64,000 bases of DNA from Colocasia esculenta (lineage: Eukaryota > Streptophyta > Magnoliopsida > Alismatales > Araceae): NCBI GenBank assembly GCA_014218235.1, contig CM024766.1:49007359-49071358 (forward strand), in the 5' to 3' direction. Shown here one piece after another: positions 42,221 to 53,644 of this stretch; within the stretch, counting starts at the first letter, position 1, and each line of letters begins with the position of its first letter. A program made the position numbers and the translations under genes. The notes beneath the pieces were generated by a model, which did no database searches, was not told where the DNA came from, and saw only the letters and a program-made list of their open reading frames with translations.

Positions 42221-42889
42221 TATAATGACCCGACCTCCTGGACCTCCCGCCAGGGACCCCGAAGGTCGCGCCACCACCCATGGATTCGAAGACCCGAAAG
42301 GGTTAGAATTTAGTCTAGTGAGATAAGTAATGAATTCAAATAACTATAACAAGAAAGTTCATACATTAATAAGAAAATTATGTACAACATGTCCCAAATA
42401 AAAGTACAGGTACAGAAAGAAATGTGCAGTCCTTAAGGGGCATACCCCGAGGACTGGCAAAAAGGACACTCTCAACTCACGGTACAAAGAGCACTCACGC
42501 TCACAACTCACAGTGTTGGAAACGCACGGCGAACAAGCCGCCACCACGACCATCCGGTAACGAACTCCTGCGACAGCGAGTCCCTACCTAAAAAAAGTAG
42601 GGGGTGAGCCTTGCGAACAAGGCCCAGTAGGGATTACCAGTCCCTTACCAGCCAGAGCAGTAGGAACTCCAACAAAAATAGAAGCAAAAACTACTCTAGA
42701 AAGCAGTAAAGTGAGAAACGCCTACCACAGAGTACTACAAAGCAGTGAAACAGAGTAAACACCACTACCACAACCAGGGTCGGGCCAAACATGATTCCCG
42801 CAGAACCAGCAGAGTCAAACACAATGCGGAAGCAACACCTCGGCGCACACCCGCCGAGACAAAGGAGCTCAGGGAACACCAGAGCAACC

Positions 42890-43185
42890 ACGTGAGACCA
42901 GAGTCTCACGACACAAGCACCAACATCCCAGATCTCCTCGAGGTCGGGAAGGAACAACCAGGTGTCACCACGAGAGACACCGAGCAACCACGTGAGAAGC
43001 ACTGTCTCACCACAGGCACGGCCACCTCAGACCTCCACCCAGGTCAAGGGCCCACAACCAAAACCACCCTGGACCTTGGCCACCGCACGAGGTCAGGGAA
43101 CAACACACTTCGGTGCCACCACAGACGGCACCAAGGAACGAGTTAATGAACCAGCGGTCGGGTGTCTGCACAAGACACCCCGAGA
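42890..43185 (-). repeat. Hairpin string in element D LTR
   Basis: Successive inverted repeats: CGTGAGAC-CAGA-GTCTCACG (42891-42910), GGTGTC/GACACC (42961-42981), GTGAGA/TCTCAC (42992-43010), GACCT/AGGTC (43030-43045), GGTGCC/GGCACC (43112-43132) and GGGTGTCT-GCACA-AGACACCC (43160-43180). Loops often contain ACCAC. The 5' LTR has the same string at about 51085-51380. Confidence 0.78.
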
Positions 43186-44474
43186 GAACCCGCAGAGCGG
43201 AAAACCACTAAGCACGGCCCACAAGGCCAAACCAACCAAACCCAAGGAAGCGAGACACGGCTAGGCTACAACCACCATGTAAACCAGGGCAACGAGAACA
43301 CAAGCTCGGAAACAGCGTGAGAAACACTGTCACAACAAGAGCAACCAAGCCACCGCCACAGGCAGCTAAGAGAAGGACACACAGTCCACCCCTCTCACAC
43401 GCCGGCCACTGACTCCCGCCTACAACCTCCCCGGTAGAGTAAGGCTAGCGAGCCACATCCAAGAACACAACCACAAACACCGCAGTCTGGTCGAACTGCG
43501 GCTCCACGCCTGACCTCCCTACGCAGCTCTGGAACCAACGCAGAGCGAGGCAGTGAGACGGACTAGCTGGTCCGCACCGGAAGAGCGCCTAAACCACCTC
43601 GGAGACCCAGACCAGCTAAGAGAGCTCTACAAATGACTCACGCCGCTGTCCCCACTGTTTTCCCCTTCTGCTCCAAGTCTGTGACTTGAGCACGCCCTCC
43701 GCCCGGAGCAACTCCCTCTGACATAGACGTGCGGGGTTGGGGGTCCCAGGTAACAGTAACAACCTGTCTCGCGGACAAGCCCTCAAGTGCCGAGCACCGG
43801 GCGAAAGAGAACTAGTGTGGCAACCACCAACAGAAATAGCACAGCTGGCTTGTAACTAAGATGAGCCCAGCAGGCACAGGCACGCACGGCACCCCTTCCG
43901 GAAACCCCCAGAAAGGGTCGTCGGCCAACGCCGGCACACACGGCACGGCCCGATAAATCAGAACACACCAGACAGAACAGAAACCAACGCTCTTCTAATA
44001 ATCGATTGACCGACATACAATCGATTATTAGACAGACGCGAGCATCCTAGAGACATCGCTAGGACATGGCCATGAAGGTGTCACCTTCGGTCACTGAACG
44101 CAGTGAGCCAACCTTGTTGGGTTGAATGCAAATTCATATCATTTCCCTCCTATTTTGATGATGACAAGAAGTGTTCTTAAAGCAATTTAATTGAAACATG
44201 TCAAAGACATCATACCTGAAATTCATGTTCAAAGAGTATTTTTCAAACCACATTTATCATTTATGGTCATGACAAATCATTTAACTAATGATATATGTGT
44301 TCATTTTTCAGGTACAAACATTTTTATGCAAAAGATGAGTCGACACACCCATCAATGGTGTCGACACATCAACACATATTCAAAGGCAAAATGTGTAAAA
44401 ATGTTGAGACTGTGTCGACACATGTCAAGAGTGTGTCGACACGAGTGGCAGTTTTTCAAAAATCAAGCCTACCC

Positions 44475-44720
44475 AGGTCGACACACTCTCAGAGCAGGTC
44501 GACACTAGATCCCGTTTCCAGAACAGCCAGTTTGAAGAATTGGGTCAGTAGGTCGACACACTCTCAGAGCAGGTCGACACTAGACCCAGTTCCCAGAACA
44601 GCTAGTTTGCAGATTTGGGATAGCAGGTCGACACACTCTCAGAGCAGGTCGACACGGGACCCTCTTCCCAGAACAGCCTTCTACATATTCTGGACAGTGT
44701 GTCGACACTACCACCAGGGC
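44475..44720 (+). repeat. 75-bp tandem repeat with GTCGACAC in LTR3
   Basis: Unit starts aggtcgacacactctcagag at 44475, 44550 and 44625. The period is divisible by three, which keeps frames open and creates an apparent 152-codon ORF with RSTHSQSRST repeats. It is a repeat effect, not a gene. Confidence 0.85.
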
Positions 44721-44850
44721 AGGTCGACACACTACGGAAACTTTTCATCCTAAGAGTTGATGGCTGCCACGTGTCCCTCTAGGGCGATCAGAATCTTCCT
44801 AGGAAAGCGTGCCCTTGTACCCCAAAAGGGTATCTTTGGAATCCTAAGGA

Positions 44851-44857
44851 TATAAAG
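44851..44857 (+). promoter_or_regulatory. TATA box of LTR3
   Basis: TATAAAG in aaggatataaagtgtc, 130 bp downstream of the last GTCGAC unit. Confidence 0.6.
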
Positions 44858-45369
44858 TGTCTTTTCGGCCAGCCTTCACAAGTGAGAAGGACCCAACTCT
44901 CTCAGAGCCTCCAAGAAGCTCCTGGAGGCCAAGAAGAGCTCGTGTCTCCTTCCCCTGCTCTCCAAGTGCTTCAGAAGACCAATTCCCACCAATTCAAGGT
45001 GTGGGAATTGGAATTTGATTCCTGAAGACTTCTCTGAAGCATTCCAAGGAGACAGATCCTGTAGAAGATTTCTTGGGTGAAGAATTCGAGGAAGATCCAA
45101 TTTCTCAGATTGCAGAGCATCGACTTGGACTTCAAGCTTCACAAGTTCCTTCCCAATTCAAGCTTCTACAAGGGAGTACACTGAAGAACGAAGCATTTCA
45201 ATTCAATTTACCTTTTCTTCTGTTCTTCTGAGATATCTTTTGAGATTATGCAAGTGCTTCTGCATAACTCTCTTTAGAGTTCTCAAACTTCGACTAGATC
45301 TGTTGCTAGAGGATCTTAGTCTTAAGTTGGTGTCTAGCAGTTTTAGTGTGAGCATTGTGCTCAGGGTGT

Positions 45370-45505
45370 TGTGAGCCGTCGAGCTTAGTTTGAGTTGTAA
45401 GCTCAGGGTTGGTTTGAGCAGTCTTGCTCTGTGTTTCTAGAGTAGTCTTGCTCTAGAGGTTGTGTGAGTTGTATGCTCTGAAGTGTTGGAGTTGTTAGGC
45501 TCCTT
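45370..45505 (+). repeat. Hairpin string in LTR3
   Basis: GAGC-AGTCTT-GCTC (45416-45429), CTAGAG/CTCTAG (45437-45456) and GGAG/CTCC (45488-45503), with weaker ones around them. Loop AGTCTT is shared with LTR2. Confidence 0.7.
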
Positions 45506-45534
45506 TGGGTGTGTAGCCCAGTTGTGCTAGTGAA

Positions 45535-45600
45535 GCCTCACGGGTTGTGAGGGGTGGATGTAGGAATCACTTGGGTGATTTCCGAACCACCTAAAAAATC
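45535..45600 (+). promoter_or_regulatory. Conserved two-hairpin module in LTR3
   Basis: CCTCAC-GGGTT-GTGAGG, GGTGGATGTAGG, perfect AATCAC-TTGG-GTGATT, TTCCGAACCACCTAAAAAATC. Confidence 0.7.
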
Positions 45601-46014
45601 CTTGTGCATTTGTCTTCTGTGGTTTGATTGATTCATCCGCTAGATGCTTGCATAGGATTCGTTTTTAATTCACTTAATCAACTTGCTTCACATCTAAGTT
45701 TTTCAACTCACTCAAATTTAATCAGATCTGTAGTTTTTCACTGATAACATTGCCTCTGATTCTAAATAGTTTTCAAATTGCTTAAGCTTCCGCAAAAGTG
45801 GCTAAGATCTATTCATCCCCCCCCCCTTCTAGATCTTTTCCACACATTCATTTCGATCCTTCAAACCTGCCGCGTTCCCTACCAGAAGGTCCTAAGGGCA
45901 ACCCTGCCCTGGGGCACACGCCGACACGCCAACCGCGGCCACGGAAACACTCGAGGCAAACCAGAACTTGTCGCGCCCTCCTAGCCCATCGTGATCTCAT
46001 CGCGATGGGTAGGG

Positions 46015-46900
46015 AAACCGTGATAGCGGGTCGCGTCGGGGAAGCGCATCGGGACAACCAGGTTGTCGCGACAAGGCAAAGCGCCGCGACAAGCTTGTCG
46101 TGACAGGGCTGCGCATCGCGACAACAGCTTGTCGCGACGGGCAACCGGGTCGCGACACGACCCTTATCGCGACAGCCAACCACGCCACGATAAGGTCGCG
46201 TCGGATCGGGGAGATGCCTTCTCTGATGTCGCAACGCGCTCAGCGATCGCGACATCAGCTGGATGTCTGACCGCCGGGATGCTACATCCCGGGGTCCCCC
46301 ACACGCTACAAACACTACCACCATGGGGAGGGGAGCATGGGGAAAGCATTTAAAGCATGTAAACACACAAAGGGACTTCCAATCACTCGGATTGGAAAGG
46401 GCACAAGAATCTCTACAAGAGAACGAAGAATCAATCCACAAAGGGGCCTTCACGACGAGCTCGCCACCTCCTCCTCGCTCCCACGGCGCCGCTCCCGCTC
46501 CGCACGAGCCACCGGCCGCACCACCAAGCTCCACTACCGGAGAAGGAGATGGGGAAGGCCTCTCCACCTCAGAGAATAGAGGGAAGGGAGGAAAGGAAAG
46601 AAAAGGGAAAAGGGGAAACCGACCAAGGCTTTTAGCCTCCAGCCCCCAGAACGCGACGGGGCGGGGCGTCGCGATACAAACCTTATCGCGACAGCCGCCC
46701 AGACAGCGACCAGAACGCGCCCTTCCTGGACGCCGCGACAACTCGACAGGTCAGTCTTCCACACCTGCCACTCTGACAGGCGTCAGACGACCAAAAAGTG
46801 GAAACACTGTCGCGACCCGTTGACCGGATGCAACAAGAATGCGACACAGAAGGCGGTCGCAACAGGGATGACTGTCGCGATGGGCACCTCCATCGCGACA
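46015..46900 (-). repeat. TCGCGA palindrome clusters in element D 3' LTR
   Basis: More than a dozen copies of gtcgcgac or one-base variants, for example ggttgtcgcgacaag (about 46070) and gcttgtcgcgacggg (about 46132). Several read TTGTCGCGACAA-like on both strands. Two clusters, 46015-46250 and 46670-46910. The 5' LTR has the same at about 51780-52060 and 52440-52680. Confidence 0.8.
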
Positions 46901-49209
46901 AGGCCAGTCATCCCTCACACAACGGAAAGCCCGAGATGTTACAATACATCCAACAAAAAAAAATAATTTCATCCTCGAAATCAAGGGTGAAACCCGGTCG
47001 GAGAAAACAACTGGTGCAACGGGACCACTAAGTCGTACCACGACTTCCCGGTGGTCGCCACCAAGACCCTACCACAAAGGGAGTGCCAAACCAGACATCC
47101 AATAGCTCACTGAGCGCACAACAACCGGTGCAGAGCACACAATCGGATGTCGACAACTCCACAGGCGCGGTGCGCACCAACTGACCAGAAACACTGAAAC
47201 CGCCAGTCAGAAACCACACGAGTGAACCCTCAATAGACCACACTGCTGAGACCAATCGGTCCCTCTATCACCAATGACTAGACACAGGTCCCAGCTACTG
47301 ACGGCAACCAAGGAAAATGCCAAGAGGTCATCCACAAGACTCCGATGAATGGCTCCGCACAACTAGCAACAGCTAGCACCTACGGCAAGGCCAAACGAGA
47401 GCTTCTTAATGGTGACCCAAAGCCAAGAAGAAAACACGCACGTGGAGAAAACCACGGCAAGCAAGGCAGTGCCTGCCGGCACCACTAGATCTCACCCAGA
47501 TCATCCTCGTGGTCCGACCAGGACACACAATGACTGTGGAGCCATAGAAAACTAAACCAAACGCCCCACAGGCACACACGCAGAGACAAAACTAGGAAAG
47601 ACGTCTGAGGTTGGAAAGCCAAGCATCCCAAGACATTGGCAATCACATAGAAAACGAAAACAACTGTAGAGGTCGAGGGCAGCATGTCGACCTCAAAGAA
47701 ATCCAAACCAAAACAGGGTACCCCAACCGAACACACTCACTCCCCAAGGCAAGAGGGGAAACCCGGACACTTACCACCGATAGGGCTACCTAGACATGGC
47801 AAAGCAGCCACCCCACAGCGGTAATGGCACAACCACAAGGCACGAACAGCACAAAGTGTCCCAGAGGCGGGAAGCTCAACGCCTCGAACACCGAGCAAAC
47901 TCGCAAAACGACACACAAGCACACGATCAGGAAATACAACACAACACACAGTGCTCGCACAAGCACTAGGAGCCACCCAAAGTGTAATACAATGCACCCA
48001 AGCTCCAAATGGAACAAAACAAACCACTCGATCACGAGCACAGGGTGCTACCACAAGCACCAAAACTCGGCGAGATGCAACACAGTTGCACCAACGGCCG
48101 AAACAACATGGCTAACAGGAAGGACTCTCCACAAGAGACTTGCCAAAAGCCACCCACAAGAAGCCGCAAGCCAAAAACGGTAGAACAAGCCACACCGGCC
48201 ACGAACCCTCAAGGCACAAGGACATAAACCATCGAAAAAGAAACACACTCCAGGTGCAGTACACAACCGCACCAACGGCCTGAAACAACTCAAGGCCAAT
48301 AGAAAGGGACTCTCCACCAGAGACCCACAAGAGAGATGCGCGAAAACTAACAGCTTCAAGAGCGCAACCATATTGGCTCTTAAAAGTGCGCAAACACAGG
48401 GCACCACTCCTACCACCACAGGTGGGGAGGGCCACATACCCAACAGCGACAAGTGCCTCCAAAGCACAGCTGAGGCACAAGAGAAACACGCACCGGAACG
48501 ATGCCTGGACAAGCAAGCCAAACAAAAGAAAACCCGGTGCCGCCTCACACTGAACACAGGGCATGCTGCCCTACATCGTCCAGTCAAGCGACAAGAGCTA
48601 GCACAGCAAGAGACGGGACAATAGGTCACCACAACCTATCGCACCACAAGGAAACAATGCGCACGAGGTGAGCAACCAACTCAAACTCAAGACAGCACAA
48701 GGGGAGGGACCTTCGCCACAAAGGTCGCCACGGTGCGCGACACGGCACCAAATGCCATGTGAAAGCACAACCACCCCGAGCAACCCACGGAAAGCAGAGG
48801 AAGAAGACACACAACCGGCCTCTCCCTCACACAAAGGAGAAAACATCACACTAGGCTGGCTCTCACCCAAGAGGCACAGCCAGCCAAACACCCACTACAC
48901 TCACCAGACTACCCTCTGGCAGAGCTCGCAGGGCGCGAGAAACGTAGTAAACCTCTCGACCATGGGGGCACACGAAGTCCCACCAGCATGGCCAAGAATG
49001 CGTAAACGAACAGAAAGATAACCTGGCCAACACCACGGCCAGACACACGGTCAGAGGCACCACACCTTGACCGACAAAGTCCAAGCAGACTAAACGCGGA
49101 CAGTCCAACTGGCAACAACGATAGCTCATCTCCATAGAGAGAGAGAGAGCAGCGACAAACAAAACAAACAAAAGGCAGCTTGGGGAGGACCTCTACCCAA
49201 AGCGCCAAG

Positions 49210-49690
49210 AGCCAATCTGGGAAAAATATCACCAGAACGCAGCCCAAACAAATGGCCAACAGAGAGAACACAGCAGACAGCGAAAGCAACACGAACTGGT
49301 TCTGGGAGAACCTCCACCAGAACCACCAAGGCGCCGTTTTGGGAAAACCCACCAGAACGCAACGGCCAACACAACATCAGCATACCTTAACCCTGAGGTA
49401 GCACAACAACTAGTAGAACCAAGCTCGAAACAGTCCTGAGAGCAAACCTCACCAAGACAACAACCAACAATTCTGGAAAACCGCACCAGAACACAGGGCA
49501 ACCAAGTGATGCACCTCAACCTCGAGGGCAATGCAATGGAAACCAACCAGACAATAGAGACCTCAAACCAAGGAGGTAACACAGTGGAAGACTTTAACGA
49601 GCACAGAAGTAGTCCTAGAGAAAGAGGAACTCTCACTAGGACAACACAAAAACGTTCTGGGAAACACCACCAGAACACAACAGCCAAGCG
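49210..49690 (-). repeat. Degenerate repeats with TTCTGG...CCAGAA stems inside element D
   Basis: At least six units of the form gttctgggaaa..accaccagaac, spaced 40-170 bp. GTTCTGG/CCAGAAC is perfect at 49654-49676. A neighbour has GTCCTAG/CTAGGAC instead (49612-49642), again paired. The longer phrase gatgcacctcaacc with agggcaatgc follows two of them (about 49508 and 49690). Confidence 0.7.
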
Positions 49691-50403
49691 ATGCACCTCA
49701 ACCAGAGGGCAATGCCACAACAACCAGAAACGAGCACAACACAGTTCTGGGGAAACCTCACTTCCACAGAACCAGCAGAGAAGGACTCCGGGAGCACCTC
49801 ACCAGAGTTCACAACCAGTCAGCACAAGGCCGACAACAACCACAGACAGGTGTCGCAACGCTCAACCAGCGGTGCAACACGGCACACAAAGCATCTGCTT
49901 AGCTCGAGCAACGACGTCGACTAAGCAGAGCACAGCGCCCAACGACGCACAAGCATGTAAGGCCAAACACACAGCCAACAACACACACCCCAACAACAAG
50001 GGGACATCCAACAAGAACACACTGCAACAACAAGGGGACAACCAACAAGTCAAGGACACCTTCTACCGGTTCCGCAGACCATAACCCTGCACCGGTGAAG
50101 GCCACACCACACGTAGGCTCTCTCAGCCTTCGTGACACACCCACTTGGATGCGCAGGCTGATGACGAACCCAAACGCAGCACGAGGGAACCAGCAACCAC
50201 GCTCGAAGCACGCACACCCAGCAACAGCAGCAACACACTCTTGCAGCTCACACTCGGACCCTGCTGGAAAGCTAGCCACCTGCAACAAAGAGCCAAATGC
50301 TCACCTAACAGCAACTCTACACGGATGGGCCAGCAGTGTACAAGTACCTTTCTTTAGGACAGCCATAGTTATTAACCCATTACAAATCTCTTTGGACCCT
50401 TGA

Positions 50404-50415
50404 GCTCTGATACCA
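50404..50415 (-). other. Primer-binding site of element D
   Basis: Minus-strand TGGTATCAGAGC, one base after the LTR end TATA-G. Same tRNA-iMet primer as the coding elements. Confidence 0.85.
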
Positions 50416-50416
50416 C

Positions 50417-52724
50417 TATAACGACCTGACCTCCCGGACCTCCCTCCAGGGACACCGAAGGTCACACCGCCACCCACAGATCCGAAGAACCGGAAGGGTT
50501 AGAATTTAGTCCAGTGAGTTAAACAATGAATTCAAATAACTATAACAAGAAAGTTCGTATATTAATAAGAAAATTATGTACAACATGTCCCAATTAAAAG
50601 TACAGGTAGATAAAGAAAGGTGCAGTCCTTAAGGGGCATACCCCGAGGACTTGCAGAAAGGACACTCTCAACTCACGGTACAAAGAGCACTCACACTCAC
50701 AACTCACACTGCTAGCAACGCACGGCGAACAAGCCGCCACCACGACCGTCTGGCAACAAACTCTTGCGACAGCGAGTCCCTACCTGAAAAAAGTAGGGGG
50801 TGAGCCTCATGAACAAGGCCCAGTAGGGATTACCAGTCCCTTACCAGCCAGAGCAGCAGAAACTCCAACAAAAATGGAAGCAAAAACTACTCTAGAAAGT
50901 AGTAAAGCGATAAACGCTTACCATAGAGTACTATAAAGCAGTGGAATAGAGTAAACACCACGACCACAACTAGGGTCGGGCCAAACACGACTCCCGCAGA
51001 ACCAGCGGAGTCAAACACAATGCGGAAGCAACACCTCAGCACACACCCACCGAGACAAAGGAGCTCACGGAACACCGGAGCAACCACGTGAGACCAGAGT
51101 CTCATGACACAAGCACCAACATCCCGGACCTCCTTGAGGTCGGGAAGGAACAACCAGGTGTCACCACGAGAGACACCGAGCAACCACATGAGAAGCACCA
51201 TCTCACCACAGGCACGGCCACCTCAGACCTCCACCCAGGTCGAGGGCCCACAACTAAAACAACCTGAACCTTGGCCATGCCACGAGGTCAGGGAACAACA
51301 CTCTCCGGTGCCACCACGGATGGCACTAAGGAACGAGTTACTGAACCAGTGGTCGGGTGTTTGCGCAAGACACCCCGAGAGAACCCGCAGAGCGAAAAAA
51401 CCACTAAGCATGGCTTACAAGGCAAAACCAACCAAACCCAAGGAAGCGAGACACGGCTAGGCTACAACCACCGTGTAAACCTGGGCAACGAGAACACAAC
51501 CTCGGAAATAGCGTGAGAAACACCGTCACAATAAGAGCAACCAAGCCACCGCCACAGGCAGCTAAGAGAGGGACACACAGTCCACCCCTCTCGCACACCG
51601 GCCACCGACTCCTACCTACAACCTCCCGGTAGAGTGAGGCTAGCGAGCCACAACCAAGAACACAAACACCGCAGTCCGGCCGAACTGCGGCCCCACGCCT
51701 GACCTCCCTACGCGGCTTCTGAACCAACGCAGAGCGAGGCAGAGCAAACCAGCTCTTGTCACATCTTCCTAGCCCGTCGCGATCTCATCACGACGGGTAG
51801 GGCAACCGCGACAAGAGGGTCACGTCGGGGAAGTGCGTCACGACAACCAGGTTGTCGCGACTAGGCAAAGTGTCGTGACAAGCTTGTCGCGACAGGGCTG
51901 TGCGTCACGACAATAGCTTGTCGCGATGGGCAACCGGATTGCGACACGACCCTTATCGCGACGGCCAACTGCACCGCGATAAGGTCACGTTGGACCGGGG
52001 CGACGCCTTCTCTGATGTCGTGACCCGCTCGACGATCGCGACATCAGCTGGAAGGCCGACCGCTGGGATGCTACATCCCGGGGTCTCCCACACGCTACAA
52101 ACACTACCACTATGGGGAGGGGAGCATGGGGAAAGCATTTAAAGCATGCAAACACACAAAGGGACTTCCAATCACTCGGATTGGAAAGGGCACAAGAATC
52201 CCTACAGGAGAACGAAGAACCAACCCATAAAGGGGCCTTCACGACAAGCTCGCCACCTCCTCCTCACTCCCACGGCGCTACTCCTGCTCTGCACGAGCCT
52301 CCGGCCGCTGCACCAAGCTCCACTGCCGGAGACGGATAGGGGGAAGGCCTCTCTACCTCGGAGAAGAGAGGGAAGGGAGGAAAGGAAAGAAAAGAAAAAA
52401 GGGGAATAGCCTCAGGCCCCCAGAATGCGACGGGGCAAGGCGTCGCAATACAAACCGTATCGCGACGGTCGCCCAGACCACGACAAGAACGCGCCCTTCC
52501 TGGGCGCCGCGACAACCCAACAAGTCAATCTGCCACGCCTGCCACTCTGACAGGCGTCAGACGACCAAAAAGTGGAAACACTGTCACGACCCGTTGACCG
52601 GACGCGACAAGAACACAACGCAAAAGGTGATCACAACAGGGATGACTGTCGCGACAGGCACCTTCATCGTGACAAGGCAGTCATCCCTCACACAATGGAA
52701 AGCCGGAAAGCCCGAGATGTTACA
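50417..52724 (-). mobile_element. Element D 5' LTR (2,308 bp)
   Basis: Minus strand TGTAACATCTCGGGC at 52724 to GTCGTTATA at 50417, next to the PBS. It parallels the 3' LTR throughout (for example gaccggggcgacgcc and the hairpin string at about 51085-51380), but many single differences are visible. It is clearly older than Gypsy-B and Sire5. Confidence 0.85.
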
Positions 52725-53195
52725 TACTCAGCTTGGCGTACAATTTGTTATCCCTCAAGATTTGCAATGCTATCCACAAATGCTCTTCATGCTCTTCTCT
52801 TATTTTGGAATAAATTAGTATATCATCAATAAACACCAAAAAAATTTGTCGAGGTATGGTCGATAAATACTATTCATCCACTGCATGAAAACTGCAGGAG
52901 CAGTTGTTAGTCCAAAAGGCATAACAATGAATTTGTAATGCCCATACCTACTTCGGAAGGCTGTCTTGTGTATATCTTCTCCTTTAATCCTCAATTGATG
53001 ATAGCCTTATCTGAGATCTATCTTGGAGAAATATTGAGCTCCAGACAGTTGATCAAATAATTCATCAATCCTTGGCAGGGGATATTTGTTCTTCATTGTT
53101 AATTGATTCAGTTTTCTGTAATCTATGCATAATCTCACCAACCCATCCTTCTTTTTGACAAAGAGAACAGGTTCACCCCATGGTGATGTGCTTGG
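52725..53195 (-). pseudogene. Gypsy-C reverse transcriptase core
   Basis: Minus strand. The catalytic FIDDILIYS box is at about 52800-52830, followed by KLYAKLS, where element D is inserted. Upstream (higher coordinates) come MPFGLTTAPAVF-like and NKYPLPRIDELF-like text at about 52900-53090, then a VKKKDGL motif near 53160. At least one stop and a Ser/Pro change are visible, so no long frame is open. Confidence 0.8.
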
Positions 53196-53639
53196 TCAGA
53201 TAAACCCTTTCTCTAGTAGTTCCATCAGTTGCTCCTTTAATTCCTTCAGTTCCACCGGGGACATTCTATAAGGTGCCCTAGATACTGGTGCTGCTCTAGG
53301 GATCAACTCAATAGTAAAGTCAACCTCTCGCTCAGGAGGAATATCTGGCAAGTTTTTGGGGAATACATCAGCGTACTCGCTAACAATAGGGATGTTCTCA
53401 ATATGGACCTCCTTCTTTGTGGTGATAACAGTAACTAGAAAGGTTATACATCCTTTTCTCATCATCCTTTTGGCTTGTAGTGCAAATATGAGGGATACTC
53501 TCCTATGGTTTCTATCTCCTGAGAACACTAGATTTGCATGTGGACTAAATGTTACCCTACTTTTCTTATAGTTGACACTAGCCCCATGTGCAGACAACCA
53601 GTCTGCTCCCAGTATCACATCATAACCTTCCATATCCAT
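53196..53639 (-). pseudogene. Gypsy-C protease end and RT start
   Basis: MDMEGYDVILGADWLSAHG (protease C-terminal part) through EYADVFPKNLPDIPPEREVDF and APYRMSPVELKELKEQLMELLEKGFI, the linker into RT. Very like Gypsy-A in the same region. The frame ends at a stop near 53196. Confidence 0.88.
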
Positions 53640-53644
53640 GCATA

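Larger units (their letters stand above)
44115..45863 (+). mobile_element. Solo LTR3 (Sirevirus, 1,749 bp) with AACCT target duplication
   Basis: Starts TGTTGGGTTGAA, ends GATCCTTCA (as LTR2 does), flanked by AACCT at 44110-44114 and 45864-45868. No PBS or internal sequence adjoins it, so it is the product of LTR-LTR recombination. Contents: GTCGAC cluster, 75-bp repeats, TATA box 44851-44857, hairpin string 45370-45505, two-hairpin module 45535-45600 and a C-run. Confidence 0.95.
42221..46943 (-). mobile_element. Element D 3' LTR (interrupted by solo LTR3)
   Basis: About 2.97 kb without the LTR3 insertion. Unusually rich in A and C on the plus strand. It contains a string of perfect hairpins (42890-43185) and many TCGCGA palindromes (46015-46240 and 46670-46900). 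The other LTR is about 650 bp shorter owing to absence of the segment around 43550-44114 and 45864-45950. Long minus-strand ORFs here (for example 45848-46741) are a by-product of base composition. Confidence 0.82.
46944..50416 (-). mobile_element. Element D internal region, non-coding
   Basis: No Gag knuckle, protease DTG/DSG, RT DD box or integrase motif in any frame I examined. Plus strand is A/C-rich, which opens long Cys/Leu/Val-rich minus-strand frames (47028-49723) with no family resemblance. The 3' end (minus) shows TTTCGAGGATGAAATT (46965-46981) followed by a T-run before the LTR. It contains the TTCTGG...CCAGAA hairpin repeats at 49210-49690. Confidence 0.75.
42221..52724 (-). mobile_element. 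Element D: large non-autonomous LTR retrotransposon inserted in Gypsy-C RT
   Basis: LTR-like ends at 42221 and 52724 (minus-strand TGTAACATCTCGGGC ... TCATTATA). Flanks are TATTC (42216-42220) and TACTC (52725-52729), a 5-bp duplication with one change. It has a PBS and a 3.5 kb internal region without Gag or Pol motifs, so it fits a large retrotransposon derivative that relies on other elements' proteins. Its 3' internal end has TTTCGAGGATGAAATT, as in Gypsy-E. Solo LTR3 lies in its 3' LTR. Confidence 0.85.

Noticed and set aside
44295..44753. 152-codon ORF with RSTHSQ repeats in LTR3
   Set aside because: Explained by the 75-bp tandem repeat, a multiple of three; it lies in U3 upstream of the TATA box.
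45848..46741. Minus-strand 297-codon ORF rich in Cys, Arg and Ser
   Set aside because: It crosses the solo LTR3 boundary and lies in A/C-rich LTR sequence; no domain pattern, and overlapping frames are equally open.
48048..48632. Minus-strand 194-codon ORF in element D interior (also 48909-49352 and 49229-49723)
   Set aside because: Several frames open together because of A/C bias; Cys/Leu/Val-rich composition, no Gag or Pol motif.
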